Assembly (NCBI GenBank): GCA_020796225.1 | Contig: CM036753.1 | Span: 558,001-622,000 of the forward strand | DNA: 64,000 bases | DNA from: Arion vulgaris | Taxonomy: Eukaryota; Mollusca; Gastropoda; Stylommatophora; Arionidae | Reading direction: 5' to 3' | Part shown: positions 51,901-52,449 of the stretch, piece after piece | How the letters are laid out: every line of letters begins with the position of its first letter | Position numbering within the stretch: the first letter of the stretch is position 1 | The notes under the pieces: model-generated | The model's input: only the letters and a program-made list of their open reading frames with translations | The model's database searches: none | What the model was told of the DNA's origin: nothing | Made by a program: the position numbers and the translations under genes

Positions 51901-52329
51901 ATCAAGTTCTATTCTCCTGTCTAATCAATAATCAAGTTCTATCTCTGACTATCTAATCAATACATCAAGTTCTATCTCTGCCTGTCTAATCAATACATCA
52001 AGTTCGATCTCTGACTATCTAATCAATACATCAAGTTCTATCTCTGACTGTCTAATCAATACATCAAGTTCTATCTCTGACTGTCTAATCAATACATCAA
52101 GTTCTATCACTGCTTGTCTAATCAATACATCAAGTTCTATCTCTGACTGTCTAATCAATACATCAAGTTCTATCTCTGACTAATATATACAGTAGTGCTT
52201 TGATAATGGTACTTATATGAGATTAAACAGTTAGACTTTAATAGATACTATACTCACAGTCTGTGATTGGTTCGAGGCATTTCTGTAATGGCTTTTTCAA
52301 TTGCCTCAAGTGCTTCTGTCCATTTTCTC
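11785..52329 (-). CDS. CFAP54-like axonemal gene, ten internal exons
   Basis: Ten exons on the minus strand, transcribed from 52329 to 11785: 52258-52329, 50925-51000, 47300-47407, 41591-41737, 35914-36117, 29359-29531, 23662-23790, 17668-17817, 14038-14186, 11785-11883 (1,307 bases). Every exon has an AG acceptor and GT donor, and all junction phases agree if one A is restored in exon 41591-41737. The joined reading follows, from memory, the order of cilia- and flagella-associated protein 54. Its blocks are a helical LIFKHRVLVKARLG, then DESADSLAHIWHRV, EYLLEFAQWLYSNQF, SDLMDVRQLDALIRTHILLA, LETWAVYDWPDEGLEVL and LYYLDILITRLREIDYNHLT. Known role of the family: CFAP54 is a large (about 3,000-residue) component of the C1d projection of the central apparatus in 9+2 cilia and sperm flagella. 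The 5' and 3' ends are not visible. The introns are filled with minisatellites and transposons. Exon structure is well supported; the family name is less certain because no search was run. Confidence 0.75.
11884..12180. other. Intron sequence, nothing recognised
   Basis: A+T-rich spacer between exon 10 and the 30-bp array; no transposon motif or open frame worth noting. Confidence 0.5.
12181..12545. repeat. 30-bp minisatellite, about 12 copies
   Basis: Units combine ATAACAACTATCCAACAACA with GACAAGATAG; some copies lose the ACAAC segment. A minus-strand open frame reads LLDSCYLSCL repeatedly and is an array artefact. Confidence 0.95.
12665..13215. repeat. 35-bp minisatellite, about 15-16 copies
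   Basis: Very regular units carrying CACTAGAGCACACACAAGTT and GAATGGTCTAACGTC. The variable position is CACACAC/GCACAC in the middle. Homogeneity is high in the right two thirds. Confidence 0.96.
13216..14037. other. Intron with an unrecognised minus-strand open frame
   Basis: The minus strand from 13442 to the array edge at 13216 is open for about 75 residues and reads, for example, TTDTAVRIMRFLLDNRTVGL and then RMQISRAHAYHLHTRVEQEH. The composition is protein-like and not repetitive. No flanking splice sites link it in phase to the neighbouring exons. It may be the relic of a transposon I do not recognise. The rest of the stretch to 14037 shows nothing further. Confidence 0.4.
14038..14186 (-). 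CDS. CFAP54-like exon 9 of those visible
   Basis: 149 bases. Acceptor tctgttttctcag before ATGTTGACATT, donor GTGAGTTG. It starts in phase 0, reads MLTLYYLDILITRLREIDYN and continues HLTLHVLAFQDLMSRSVLKS to LYKLVHL. It ends with AG, which joins the A of the next exon. The pattern LYYLD...HLTLHVL resembles my memory of the CFAP54 family segment just after the WALYD-like block. Confidence 0.85.
14190..14365. repeat. Possible dispersed repeat
   Basis: The stretch ending in ATGGCACCTGATGATGATGA resembles, in reverse, the last 95 bases of the window (a CATCATCATCAAGGTGC motif). Evidence is limited to this short likeness. Confidence 0.35.
14366..14606 (+). mobile_element. tRNA-derived SINE-like unit
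   Basis: An A-box-like segment (TGTGGCATAGAGG, 14375-14387) is followed 32 bases later by a B-box-like GGTTCGCTCCC (14420-14430), the layout of a pol III tRNA-type promoter. The body holds GAGCACATAAAAGAACCCTC, a phrase common in molluscan SINEs as far as I recall. No target duplication was found. Confidence 0.65.
14600..14768. repeat. About 53-bp tandem repeat, 3 copies
   Basis: Each copy reads AAATTCGTAAGAAAAGATTA, then AATTTCCAACAAAAATATCT, then TCACTATTTTC, starting at the end of the SINE-like unit. Confidence 0.92.
14769..14895 (-). repeat. Dispersed repeat E, uninterrupted copy
   Basis: Its minus strand matches 29612-29720 plus 33346-33365. Shared text includes CCATCATCATTGCACTTCGG and AGATCTCA(A/G)C(T/A)GCAGTGCAC, followed by a GAGGGTCCC block. 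Here the two parts are contiguous, so it shows what the site occupied by the LINE at 29721 looked like before insertion. Confidence 0.75.
14928..16653 (-). mobile_element. hAT transposon, internally deleted, with 8-bp TSD
   Basis: The left end is CAGTGCCGGATTAGGCCAGC. The right end, reversed, is CAGCGCCGGATTAGCCTAGT, so the terminal inverted repeats share about 14 of 16 bases. Both ends are flanked by TGTGTGTA (14920-14927 and 16654-16661), the 8-bp duplication expected of hAT. The element is 1,726 bp, shorter than typical autonomous hATs, and lacks the C-terminal dimerisation part. It landed in a TG-rich microsatellite. G+C-rich termini (GGGCCC) contrast with the A+T-rich surroundings. Confidence 0.93.
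15018..16509 (-). pseudogene. hAT transposase with TTF-type zinc finger, broken
   Basis: Read from 16509 downward. The N-terminal segment ends in IGEWPSNFNRDYWIANG. After a frameshift comes a TTF-type zinc-finger region, LCYSETKGQLFCFVCKLLIQ (about 15970-16010), with HEESTFHRQAI after it (about 15870-15900), and then LLELITSVIQFLAERGLAFR and GNYLGLLELIA, the start of the DUF4371-like core. Frames then shift repeatedly. A later block, MSGKYHGLQARIKEINKYAE and IPCFAHSLNLVAKCAAECC (15257-15110), is the middle of the hAT catalytic core. The final catalytic Glu and the dimerisation domain are missing, as is an intact start. It resembles the 'zinc finger MYM-type protein 1-like' transposases common in animal genomes. 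Non-functional. Confidence 0.88.
16654..16850. repeat. About 73-bp tandem duplication with TG runs
   Basis: The segment TGGTACAGCTGTTGTTTTAG, TCAAGCTTATACTACAGTTA, CACAGATACGATG plus a TG-rich linker occurs two and a half times. The hAT element inserted at its left edge. Confidence 0.85.
16851..17210. other. Intron sequence, nothing recognised
   Basis: Unique-looking, A+T-rich; no motif identified. Confidence 0.45.
17211..17370. repeat. 12-bp minisatellite, about 12 copies
   Basis: Copies of TCTGTATTAGAG with GTATGTATTAGAG variants. The minus strand reads NTDSNTDS repeats (array artefact). Confidence 0.93.
17405..17540. repeat. 33-bp tandem repeat, 4 copies
   Basis: Nearly identical copies of AGGCATAATAACCACTAACT followed by TCTTCAGTGGAAC. 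High identity suggests recent amplification. Confidence 0.95.
17668..17817 (-). CDS. CFAP54-like exon 8 of those visible
   Basis: 150 bases, phase 0 at both ends. Acceptor tttgtttgtttcag before CCTAAACCAAAG, donor GTAAGTTTG. It reads PKPKRYCSVDVLPSNLETWA, VYDWPDEGLEVLKKDDFRHV and AIDSHNFSKP. The LETWAVYDWPDE block is the segment that first suggested CFAP54, where a comparable 'EEWALYDCPDE'-type block is expected by memory. A strong exon call: both splice sites are canonical and the reading is non-repetitive. Confidence 0.87.
17848..18015. repeat. 32-bp tandem repeat, about 5 copies
   Basis: Copies of AATAGAAGTATCAAACAATA plus GATAACTCATTT directly upstream of exon 17668-17817 in gene orientation. 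Confidence 0.94.
18016..18400. other. Intron sequence, nothing recognised
   Basis: No motif identified. A short minus-strand open frame at 18178-18387 has no support. Confidence 0.4.
18401..19575 (+). repeat. Dispersed ~1.2-kb repeat family R, copy A
   Basis: The longest of three related copies (others at 44537-45790 and 49732-50440). Shared landmarks are TTTGGAGCTCTTGTGCTTAT, CTCTCCGTCAGCC, the CAACCTTCCCTCCTGGGTTG stretch, CTACAAGGCAGTAGTAGTT, TTCAAGCCTCTGCTGGGC, and a 3' part with GGTCACCACATGGAGGTGTG. It ends in TTAGTGCTAGCTCACTAATC, an inverted repeat. G+C content is higher than the surroundings. A 257-residue plus-strand frame (18602-19375) exists here but is broken in the other copies and has no recognisable domain. 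About 230 bases (18715-18945) are unique to this copy. No class can be assigned. Confidence 0.8.
19576..19895. other. Unassigned spacer with a short duplication
   Basis: Two adjacent copies of GTAGCCTGCATAGACAACTT occur at about 19835-19890. No gene recognised. Confidence 0.5.
19900..20791. mobile_element. piggyBac-like element with TTAA flanks
   Basis: TTAA (19896-19899) precedes CCCTTTCGCTCTG, and the right end CCCGTGGG is followed by TTAA (20792-20795). CCC...GGG termini with TTAA target duplications are the hallmark of piggyBac. The first 200 bases recur at 63416-63617, also just after TTAA, which confirms the left boundary. A perfect 12-bp palindrome CCGATATATCGG sits at about 20723-20734 near the right end. 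Minus-strand open frames at 20281-20472 (acidic, DEEDFIDID-like) and 20482-20694 (YLHNPFIEVLKLFRNGKYLY) could be transposase relics, but the match is weak. At 892 bp it is a non-autonomous or deleted copy. Confidence 0.65.
21001..21308 (+). mobile_element. TTAA-flanked MITE, copy 1
   Basis: 308 bp bounded by TTAA (20997-21000 and 21309-21312) with terminal inverted repeats CTCTTTCCACGC ... GCGTGGAAAGAG. The interior holds CACACTGCGCCACGGCGGAA and GTTGCTTCCCTTATAAGAAG. Copies 2 and 3 lie at 42142-42451 and 26836-27132. TTAA duplications point to piggyBac-type mobilisation. Confidence 0.92.
21327..21592. mobile_element. Inverted pair of Penelope-type termini (hairpin)
   Basis: The left arm (21327-21436) reads GCGAAACACGTAAAAAACAA ... 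GGCCTTTATGAAGCAAAAGA. The right arm (21481-21592) is its reverse complement with moderate divergence: ATTCTTTGCATGATAAAGGC ... ACTTTGTTTTTACATGTTTC. A spacer of about 40 bases lies between. Each arm matches the 3' terminal region of the Penelope-like element at 62795-62895. No coding sequence is present. Confidence 0.75.
21588..21712. repeat. 43-bp tandem repeat, 3 copies
   Basis: Copies of ATTGTTAACCTCAGAGTCTA plus TGTTTGGCGATCTGTGTTTCGCT. The repeat starts in the last bases of the Penelope-type terminus. Confidence 0.9.
21700..22255 (-). pseudogene. LINE reverse transcriptase fragment (RTE-like)
   Basis: The minus strand reads CVLAPILFSIMFAAMLMDVF (about 22060-22120), then HEVKIRYRTDSNVFNI, RLKSSTKVKK and, in another frame, a degraded FADDCAL-type block and TFSMVCDMFGLT. 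These are the palm motifs of an RTE-type LINE. At least two frameshifts break it, and both ends are truncated. Confidence 0.85.
22256..22400. repeat. 32-36 bp tandem repeat, about 4 copies
   Basis: Copies of AACAAGAGGTCACACAATGT plus TTTATTGTCAAT, the first arising at the edge of the LINE fragment. Confidence 0.92.
22465..23620. repeat. 23-bp minisatellite with higher-order structure, about 50 copies
   Basis: The unit is CACAACATAATATAGACATCATT, written in two parts as CACAACATAATATAGACATC and ATT. Variable sites are AATATAG/AAGATAG, ACATC/ACACC/GCATT and CACAAC/CACAAT. Blocks of several units recur in the same order (see findings). Confidence 0.95.
23662..23790 (-). CDS. CFAP54-like exon 7 of those visible
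   Basis: 129 bases, phase 0 at both ends. Acceptor cttgtatctctacag, donor GTGAAATA. It reads VLINACATAIKKSYRPVKEN, TLPSNRTGATVAKRAKDDKK and RRK, a Lys/Arg-rich, probably disordered linker. It follows exon 29359-29531 (ending RLWT) in phase. Confidence 0.8.
24025..26086 (-). mobile_element. Tc1/mariner-superfamily transposon, complete with TIRs and TA target
   Basis: The left end reads TAGTCCGTTTACAAATGTTT and the reversed right end TAGTGCGTTTACAAATGTTT, giving about 26 bp of inverted repeat with one mismatch through GCCCT. Each end abuts TA (24023-24024 and 26087-26088). The empty site can be read from neighbouring minisatellite copies (TTCTAGAC), so the duplication is directly verified. A second shared block (GAAATTTTGCATACA) lies further inside each end. 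It encodes one transposase on the minus strand. Confidence 0.95.
24408..25699 (-). pseudogene. DDE transposase with very long D-E spacing (Sailor/DD82E-like)
   Basis: Read from 25699. The N-terminal helix-turn-helix region contains CKRSFRRWMHESRINPP. A TGA stop at 25432-25430 (TGA before CGAGCA) interrupts the frame, which continues into LRKNNDIELSKCTLWKVIRT and the first catalytic Asp in VYLDETWINAHHANAKEW (about 25180). A frameshift near 25035 follows. The next frame (24408-25034) carries the second Asp in FLIMDNASYHN and the Glu in LRLPPYHSHLNPIELVWAKI. I count about 83 residues between the second Asp and the Glu, far from the 34 of Tc1 but close to the group described as DD82E/Sailor. All three catalytic residues are present, but the copy has one stop and one frameshift, so it is recently dead rather than old. 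Confidence 0.85.
26765..27240. repeat. About 55-bp tandem repeat interrupted by a MITE
   Basis: Imperfect copies of GATGTTACTGTGTCATGATC plus TTAAGTAAGAATTTCCCAAC AGGT lie on both sides of the MITE at 26836-27132, which therefore inserted into the repeat. Confidence 0.7.
26836..27132 (-). mobile_element. TTAA-flanked MITE, copy 3 (inverted)
   Basis: 297 bp, TTAA at 26832-26835 and 27133-27136. Opposite in orientation to copies 1 and 2: CTTATAAGGAAAGCAACTCT and TTCCGCCGTGGTGCACTGTG are reversed interior blocks. Terminal repeats are more decayed (CTCTTTCCATAC / GCATAGAAAGAA). Confidence 0.88.
27272..27510 (-). mobile_element. LINE 3' end, copy c
   Basis: Same family as 9522-10640 and 59030-60450: TCTCCAATCCTGTTTTGCCT, AGAAGAGATTTCTAGAAC and CTGAGGTCAACCTTTTGCGT have close counterparts at 59128-59250. 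Only the last 240 bases remain. Confidence 0.82.
27511..28261. other. Unassigned spacer
   Basis: No recognised motif. Holds a short CA run at about 28056-28067 and A-runs near 27605. Open frames here (27631-27981 minus, 28013-28228 plus) show no domain. Confidence 0.45.
28262..28710. repeat. 49-bp minisatellite, 9 copies
   Basis: Regular copies of GAAAAGCATGACCTACACAT, CTGACCTCAACCTTCAACAT and CAGGAATAT; differences are mostly AAAATCATGG versus AAAAGCATGA. Confidence 0.96.
28711..29358. other. Intron spacer with an unrecognised minus frame
   Basis: A 74-residue minus frame (29005-29229) contains FIKEKCVNCLNDCYKRYKVA and looks protein-like, with several Cys and Lys residues, but is not assigned. 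There is a palindrome-like AAGTATTTTTATATGTTGAA AATACTTG near 28900. Nothing else seen. Confidence 0.4.
29359..29531 (-). CDS. CFAP54-like exon 6 of those visible
   Basis: 173 bases. Acceptor gctaatttgattcacag, donor GTAATTTG. The first two bases (GT) complete the G left by exon 35914-36117. It reads VLPVSNNMLTVSDLMDVRQL, DALIRTHILLAEISGTKCDQ and YKDHLLMAHQFLMRLWT, ending in phase 0. The DLMDVRQLDALIRTHILLAE helix pair is the best-conserved-looking stretch of the gene and fits what I recall of CFAP54. Confidence 0.87.
29612..29720 (+). repeat. Dispersed repeat E, left half of split copy
   Basis: Starts with GATTGATTGATTG and continues as the repeat at 14769-14895 (reversed) up to the 8-bp target site TAGGTGGC (29713-29720). 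The right half resumes at 33338 or 33346. Confidence 0.75.
29774..30520 (+). pseudogene. LINE endonuclease domain, broken
   Basis: After a basic leader (RKRGQLGRLKRKRRSGVRKS) the frame reads HIRILYWNCRSVRQRGPVLE (the N-terminal WN motif of APE endonucleases). It then shows a disrupted ALQETRLHQADRLKFAGFNA, YACNHKMDKDR, VIMCGDFNARGKLWGN (30270-30310) and LGHHGSDHLPCAIL (30480-30520). These are the metal-binding Glu, the GDFNA block and the terminal SDH motif. At least three frameshifts are needed to read them together. Confidence 0.85.
30722..32110 (+). pseudogene. LINE reverse transcriptase domain, broken
   Basis: The long frame 30722-31408 covers the linker and fingers: LTKFWRLHRSMNGGERPFSM, CSGTAPGPDGVWYSHIKCLE, GTIPDDWLHSYLRPLPKPGK and NGYRIITLQNTVGKLFEKFI. 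After frameshifts come GYRPGKDTW, SLPQGSPLSPVLFNVY (about 31720-31770) and SYADYILVYRMGK (about 31815-31855). In the last block the catalytic box reads YADY rather than YADD, a lost catalytic Asp. It ends with TLKYLGITVDRSLSFKSHVE. The copy cannot be active. Confidence 0.88.
32144..33330 (+). pseudogene. LINE RNase H and C-terminal zinc motif
   Basis: The RNase H active-site residues are readable: Asp in IIIYTDDSVKRGTRSSWAYS (about 32690-32750), Glu in EITAASRALSWVAEQ (32815-32860), Asp in MIIISDSMNMLQLIKSG (32872-32925), and the late block LYTPGHAGMRGNERADSLAN (about 32980-33040). The end, WTEHEWECPMCHDDD, is a Cys/His motif. One frameshift lies near 32795. The preceding part (32144-32461) is the post-RT thumb region, with a KLERIQNEAMRLILGCTRDT block. 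Confidence 0.88.
33365..33505. repeat. About 45-bp repeat, 3 copies
   Basis: Copies of TAACTGCTGCTAGTGCTGTT, then CACTTTAAACTAGGAATATTAT, just outside the LINE. Confidence 0.9.
33508..34085. repeat. 24-bp minisatellite, about 24 copies
   Basis: The unit is CATGACTTGAATGTGAATATATTA, that is CATGACTTGAATGTG plus AATATATTA. Copies fall in three blocks: TTGAATG at both ends, TTGACTG in the middle, and GGCTTGACTG between 33850 and 33960. The plus frame reads HDLNVNIL repeatedly and is an artefact of the 24-bp length. Confidence 0.96.
34088..34265 (+). mobile_element. tRNA-derived SINE-like unit
   Basis: A-box-like TGTGGCTTAGGG (34092-34103) and B-box-like GAGTTCGAATC (34138-34148), about 35 bases apart. 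The body GGCAAACTACTGAATGTAAT AATGCCTAGAAAA is of the kind seen in other animal tRNA SINEs as I recall. It sits exactly at the end of the 24-bp array. Confidence 0.72.
34495..34757 (-). mobile_element. LINE C-terminal fragment (RTE-like)
   Basis: The minus strand reads PDGMHNDEIQRTIG, then PILHYKDVCKRNLKALDINQ, QNWEKLTKDRLETS and a KSGSEKW/LRNGETRLRQIADIK block. This is the conserved tail (GRP-RYKD-KR-LK, then W--LA-DR) of RTE-type LINE proteins. Confidence 0.8.
34760..34992 (+). mobile_element. Retroposed unit with (GAA)n tail
   Basis: A unique segment with GCAAGGCCTTGGTTGTGGAT and CTATGCCTCCTTGGAGGT ends in AGAAGAAGAAGAAGAAGAAG (34970-34990). The tail suggests retroposition; class uncertain. 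Confidence 0.5.
35040..35375. repeat. About 33-bp degenerate tandem repeat
   Basis: Copies of CACATGTGGAATGTCCTATC plus TGCTTCAAGCAG, with variants ending in GAGTGTATGTTAGCAG. Confidence 0.88.
35447..35728. repeat. 42-bp minisatellite, about 7 copies
   Basis: Units of AATAATCTTGGTGTTGATGG plus TCAGCATGCAGCCTCTGTACAC. Alternate copies differ (CTTGG/CTTAG, CATGCAG/CATACAG), suggesting an 84-bp dimer as the unit of amplification. Confidence 0.95.
35914..36117 (-). CDS. CFAP54-like exon 5 of those visible
   Basis: 204 bases. Acceptor gatttgtttcag, donor GTTTGTTG. It starts with TT, completing the G left by the previous exon, and ends with one base. It reads QKVSDKMESHGSQSTSISNL, AAIKADLPEINSAASLSQKD and NLTVSSDHDKQFTEQGHGVP, then VMKAAEI. 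Polar and Ser-rich, probably a flexible insertion rather than a folded helical repeat. Confidence 0.8.
36345..36640 (-). mobile_element. LINE C-terminal fragment (Cys/His motif)
   Basis: Across frames the minus strand gives a degraded TTKILTN (from an IFRLRTGHN block), then LCSHMYAKLK, then CGQSPETAEHILLSLP. This is the end of a Jockey/RTE-X-type LINE protein and is related to 49270-49645. Confidence 0.6.
36785..37000 (+). repeat. Dispersed repeat D, copy 1
   Basis: Its reverse complement recurs at 47735-47935. Shared: CTACAAGGCAT(G/A), CTAGTAAATAAAA, TAGGTGCATAACTGGCACAA, CATACAATCGCTCTTAGGCT and CAGGTCACATACAAATCA. Possibly a SINE body. Confidence 0.7.
37205..37440. repeat. GAT/GGT microsatellite-like tract
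   Basis: Impure (GATGAT)n with GGTGAT interruptions. The plus frame is a run of Asp, Gly and His, which is only the codon reading of the repeat. Confidence 0.92.
37468..39550. repeat. 18/20-bp minisatellite, about 110 copies
   Basis: Two main unit lengths, GTTTCAAGTGAGAGATAT (18) and GTTTCAAGTGAGAGAGATAT (20), plus a variant with GATATAT. They are interspersed in an irregular order. The array is clean in the middle and frays after about 39360. Confidence 0.96.
39685..40083. repeat. Polypyrimidine TCTC/CCTTTCTA tract
   Basis: About 400 bases of almost pure C+T on this strand, mostly TCTATCTC and CCCTTTCTATC. The Ser/Leu/Tyr-rich plus frames across it (39628-40149) are artefacts. Confidence 0.94.
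40085..40600. repeat. 32-bp minisatellite, about 16 copies
   Basis: Units of AAATGAGAGAATATTAATCA plus GATAAATAAAGA. Later copies carry GGTAAATAAGG, a regional variant. Confidence 0.95.
40725..40935. repeat. 56-bp repeat with a hairpin in every unit, about 4 copies
   Basis: Each unit holds TCTACAGGGAAC or TCTATAGGGAAC and, 17 bases on, GTTCCCTGTAGA, its reverse complement. Confidence 0.92.
40936..41075 (-). mobile_element. Possible LINE C-terminal fragment
   Basis: The minus strand reads RWTGQTLSDIWKRKSKQRNS in one frame and MEEEIKAAQFLWA in another, similar in style to the last residues of RTE-like LINE proteins. Weak. Confidence 0.4.
41120..41222. repeat. 30-bp repeat, 3 copies
   Basis: Copies of ATTATTGCTTCGGACGATCT plus GATACAAATA. 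Confidence 0.92.
41229..41475 (+). mobile_element. Degenerate tRNA-derived SINE-like unit
   Basis: Begins TTGGTCTCTGTGGCTAGGAG, like the SINE at 14366, and shares the CCAGAAATCCCTAGG / CAAAGATCCCTGA spacing. The B box is not convincing. Confidence 0.45.
41591..41737 (-). CDS. CFAP54-like exon 4 of those visible, with a 1-base frameshift
   Basis: 147 bases. Acceptor aattcttatttag before AATGAGGCG, donor GTAAGAAC. From the acceptor, phase 0 reads NEAGGYQK, then the frame must slip by one base to EYLLEFAQWLYSNQFSLEDV and KDQLGWAIDILLNIKVLDSQ. The slip falls on the run TTTT at 41715-41718 (AAAA in the gene), where one more A gives GYQKVEYLLEF and also repairs the phase to the next exon. Either a homopolymer error or a real mutation. 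The LEDV..QL.WAIDILL helix fits CFAP54 as I recall it. Confidence 0.82.
41882..41935. mobile_element. 54-bp insertion with 12-bp target duplication
   Basis: TTCAATTACTTT occurs on both sides (41870-41881 and 41936-41947), while the duplicate copy has it once (43514-43525) with no insert. The insert starts GGTGGTGGTGGGTTAAGCCT, is G+C-rich and has no poly-A tail; origin unknown. Confidence 0.85.
42142..42451 (+). mobile_element. TTAA-flanked MITE, copy 2
   Basis: 310 bp, TTAA at 42138-42141 and 42452-42455. Ends CTCTTTCCACGC ... GCGTGGAAACAG. The paralogous empty site with one TTAA is at 43716-43719. Confidence 0.94.
42875..42945. repeat. 30-bp duplication
   Basis: TTTACTAATAGTTCAAGTAT plus TGTTCTGTGAT occurs twice in a row. 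Confidence 0.85.
43000..43450 (-). pseudogene. LINE reverse transcriptase fragment
   Basis: The minus strand reads EVPADWKRAIIVPIYKNKGD and KRVCETYNGI (43280-43370), then a broken FRKWKSCAYTILTLRERCEQ and SIEYGTSQSLVFI, the fingers and early palm of a LINE RT. A 37-bp piece (around TCTGCTGGTACTTC) is tandemly duplicated near 43350-43420. Confidence 0.82.
43495..44205 (+). repeat. Segmental duplication, copy 2
   Basis: Counterpart of 41860-42840 without the two insertions. It contains a local triplication of AAATCCATTTATCTTCAATT TGATGTAT at 43953-44080. Confidence 0.88.
44206..44530. other. Unassigned spacer
   Basis: A minus frame reads DLLTCRPQDSITYKRKSGKY and may be a transposon relic; not assigned. 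Confidence 0.35.
44537..45790 (+). repeat. Dispersed repeat family R, copy B
   Basis: Shares the left part GTTCTTTTTGGCCATTTTGA TCATTCTTATTG with copy C, and from 44820 the whole body and 3' end with copy A, ending TTAGTGCTAGCTCACTAATC. It lacks the 230-base segment of copy A and carries about 200 extra bases (44614-44810) that include a tRNA-like sequence. CGAGTTTCGCCCATGTGGGC is repeated twice near 45400-45480. Confidence 0.8.
44733..44808 (-). other. tRNA-like sequence inside repeat R
   Basis: 76 bases on the minus strand begin GCCAGCGTGTTCGTAGCGCA. They contain a B-box or T-arm GCGGGTTCAACTCCGC and end CTGGCA, able to pair with the 5' GCCAG. The anticodon arm is not standard (loop too long), so it is a tRNA pseudogene or SINE head, not a working tRNA. 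Confidence 0.55.
45885..46392. repeat. 29-bp minisatellite, about 17 copies
   Basis: Units of TTCTAGTTAAGTTATCCTCT plus CAGTCTGTG; AAGCTAT/AAGTTAT is the main variant. Confidence 0.96.
46393..46775. other. Unassigned spacer ending in TATATCAACATTTA repeats
   Basis: No gene recognised. 46680-46745 is an A+T-rich microsatellite-like run. Confidence 0.5.
46776..47085. repeat. 45-bp minisatellite, about 7 copies
   Basis: Units of CTGTGTGTGTTAAACTCGCT, GAGTACCATCATTATTGTTA and GTCGT. Both strands are open across it because 45 is a multiple of three. Confidence 0.95.
47300..47407 (-). CDS. CFAP54-like exon 3 of those visible
   Basis: 108 bases, 36 codons, phase 0 at both ends. Acceptor atggtatgtttag, donor GTCAGGATT. 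It reads DESADSLAHIWHRVAMMSKK and DREQLESYQCAIEALE. It follows KARLGLPIQMEIKKCK from the preceding exon without a gap. This is a tetratricopeptide-like helical pair. Confidence 0.86.
47410..47527. repeat. About 43-bp repeat, 3 copies
   Basis: Copies of ACATATCATTGACATAATAT plus ATGTTCTAACATGGTAC next to exon 47300-47407, close enough to include its branch-point region. Confidence 0.9.
47735..47935 (-). repeat. Dispersed repeat D, copy 2 (inverted)
   Basis: Reverse complement of 36785-37000; see that entry. Confidence 0.7.
47939..48127 (+). other. Open frame with splice-like flanks, unrecognised
   Basis: A plus-strand frame preceded by tatttgctcccttgcag and followed by GTGTGATAC. It reads YDQHYGKLFIELNTNYAKFL, APFIELNTNYVKFLVPFQNS and KVCIFTNDDQDIMKKV. 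A 48-bp piece (two copies of FIELNTNY(A/V)KFL(A/V)P) is tandemly duplicated. It lies in an intron and runs opposite to the CFAP54-like gene. Could be an exon of another gene or a transposon relic. Confidence 0.4.
48128..48514. other. Unassigned intron spacer
   Basis: Two adjacent imperfect copies of TGCCTAAAGTTGCT ... GTCAGCATATCAA lie at 48178-48260. The rest is unrecognised. Confidence 0.5.
48515..49268. repeat. 51-bp minisatellite, about 15 copies, open in three frames
   Basis: Units of GATCCCACCGACGATGGCCC, AAATGATCCAATAAACTCCT and TCCAATAAAAA. The left third is degenerate, the right third nearly identical copy to copy. All three minus-strand frames are open for 130-200 residues because no stop occurs in any frame of the unit on that strand. 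Confidence 0.96.
49270..49648 (+). mobile_element. LINE C-terminal fragment with internal 13-bp array
   Basis: The plus strand reads TSIFKLRIDHNRLQSH and, after a frameshift, MYMKFRISKMEVCTCGQPPN and NIVHILQSCSPYTDL. After the array it continues IKLYGLMEDMCYTTVFIKAS. This is the RLRTGHNRL, C-CG--- and KLYGSLEDL-type tail of a Jockey/RTE-X-like LINE. The 13-bp array interrupts it where the protein should be continuous. Confidence 0.78.
49446..49576. repeat. 13-bp minisatellite inside a LINE, about 10 copies
   Basis: Perfect copies of TCTACACATCATA, beginning from LINE sequence (AATCTACACATCAT). Near-perfect identity suggests a recent expansion. Confidence 0.95.
49650..49732. repeat. CT/CTGT microsatellite
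   Basis: TCTCTCTCTGTCTCTCTCTG-type run. Confidence 0.93.
49733..50440 (+). repeat. Dispersed repeat family R, copy C (3' truncated)
   Basis: Matches copies A and B from GATATATAAACAACCTTTGC through CCTACCCTCCCAGGCTGTTG, CTACAAGGCAGTAGTAGTTC and TTTGGGTGGTCTGCTCAC to the GAGTTTCGCCCTATGTGGGC block. It lacks the 3' part found in A and B. Confidence 0.8.
50444..50695 (-). other. Unrecognised open frame
   Basis: An 83-residue minus frame, RDLLQSTFDLVEMAPNYSMK, then YDKSGNNDAIIITNISVLCK, then GKSFGNSQLKDMAELL. Protein-like composition, but no splice sites in phase with neighbours and no family recognised. Confidence 0.35.
50845..50912. repeat. TG/CG-rich microsatellite
   Basis: GTGTGTGTACATGTGTTGTG-type purine-pyrimidine alternation close to the donor site of exon 50925-51000. 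Confidence 0.85.
50925..51000 (-). CDS. CFAP54-like exon 2 of those visible
   Basis: 76 bases. Acceptor catattgattttttcag, donor GTTTGTTC. The first base completes CT from the previous exon to CTG (Leu). It reads LIFKHRVLVKARLGLPIQME and IKKCK, ending in phase 0. An alternative frame is also open, but only this one agrees with the phases on both sides. Confidence 0.84.
51040..51280. repeat. About 116-bp tandem repeat, 2.5 copies
   Basis: Shared blocks: GTCTGTCTATCCTTTATTCA, AGTCTGCTTCACATACTTTC, CTGGTGTACCTCTGAGGT and CATCACATTTGTTTGAAATG. Confidence 0.9.
51283..51535 (-). mobile_element. 5'-truncated LINE 3' end with short target duplication
   Basis: Same family as 59749-60237 (TTCTGCGTTCTCACTAGATT, CAGATTATCAGCCACGCCAT, TAAGTGGGCCACCTCTTT). 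TTCTTTATTC flanks it on both sides, inside a copy of the 116-bp repeat. The tail, read on the minus strand, is GAAGAA-rich. Confidence 0.78.
51765..52190. repeat. 33-bp minisatellite, about 12 copies
   Basis: Units of TCTATCTCTGACTGTCTAAT plus CAATACATCAAGT; the first copies are irregular. Confidence 0.94.
52258..52329 (-). CDS. CFAP54-like exon 1 of those visible
   Basis: 72 bases. Acceptor tttatgtctccttgtag, donor GTGAGTATAG. It begins with one base of a split codon, so at least one more exon lies upstream. It reads RKWTEALEAIEKAITEMPRT NHR, a TPR-like helical pair ending MPRTNHRL, which continues directly into LIFKHRVLVKA of the next exon. Confidence 0.86.
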
Positions 52330-52449
52330 CTACAAGGAGACATAAATAATGCATTCATTATGGAATGTCATACTCATAAGAAAATATGTGATGACAAAAT
52401 CAAGTTAAGAATTTCATAAAACTATAAATTAATTAAGACATGAAACCAC

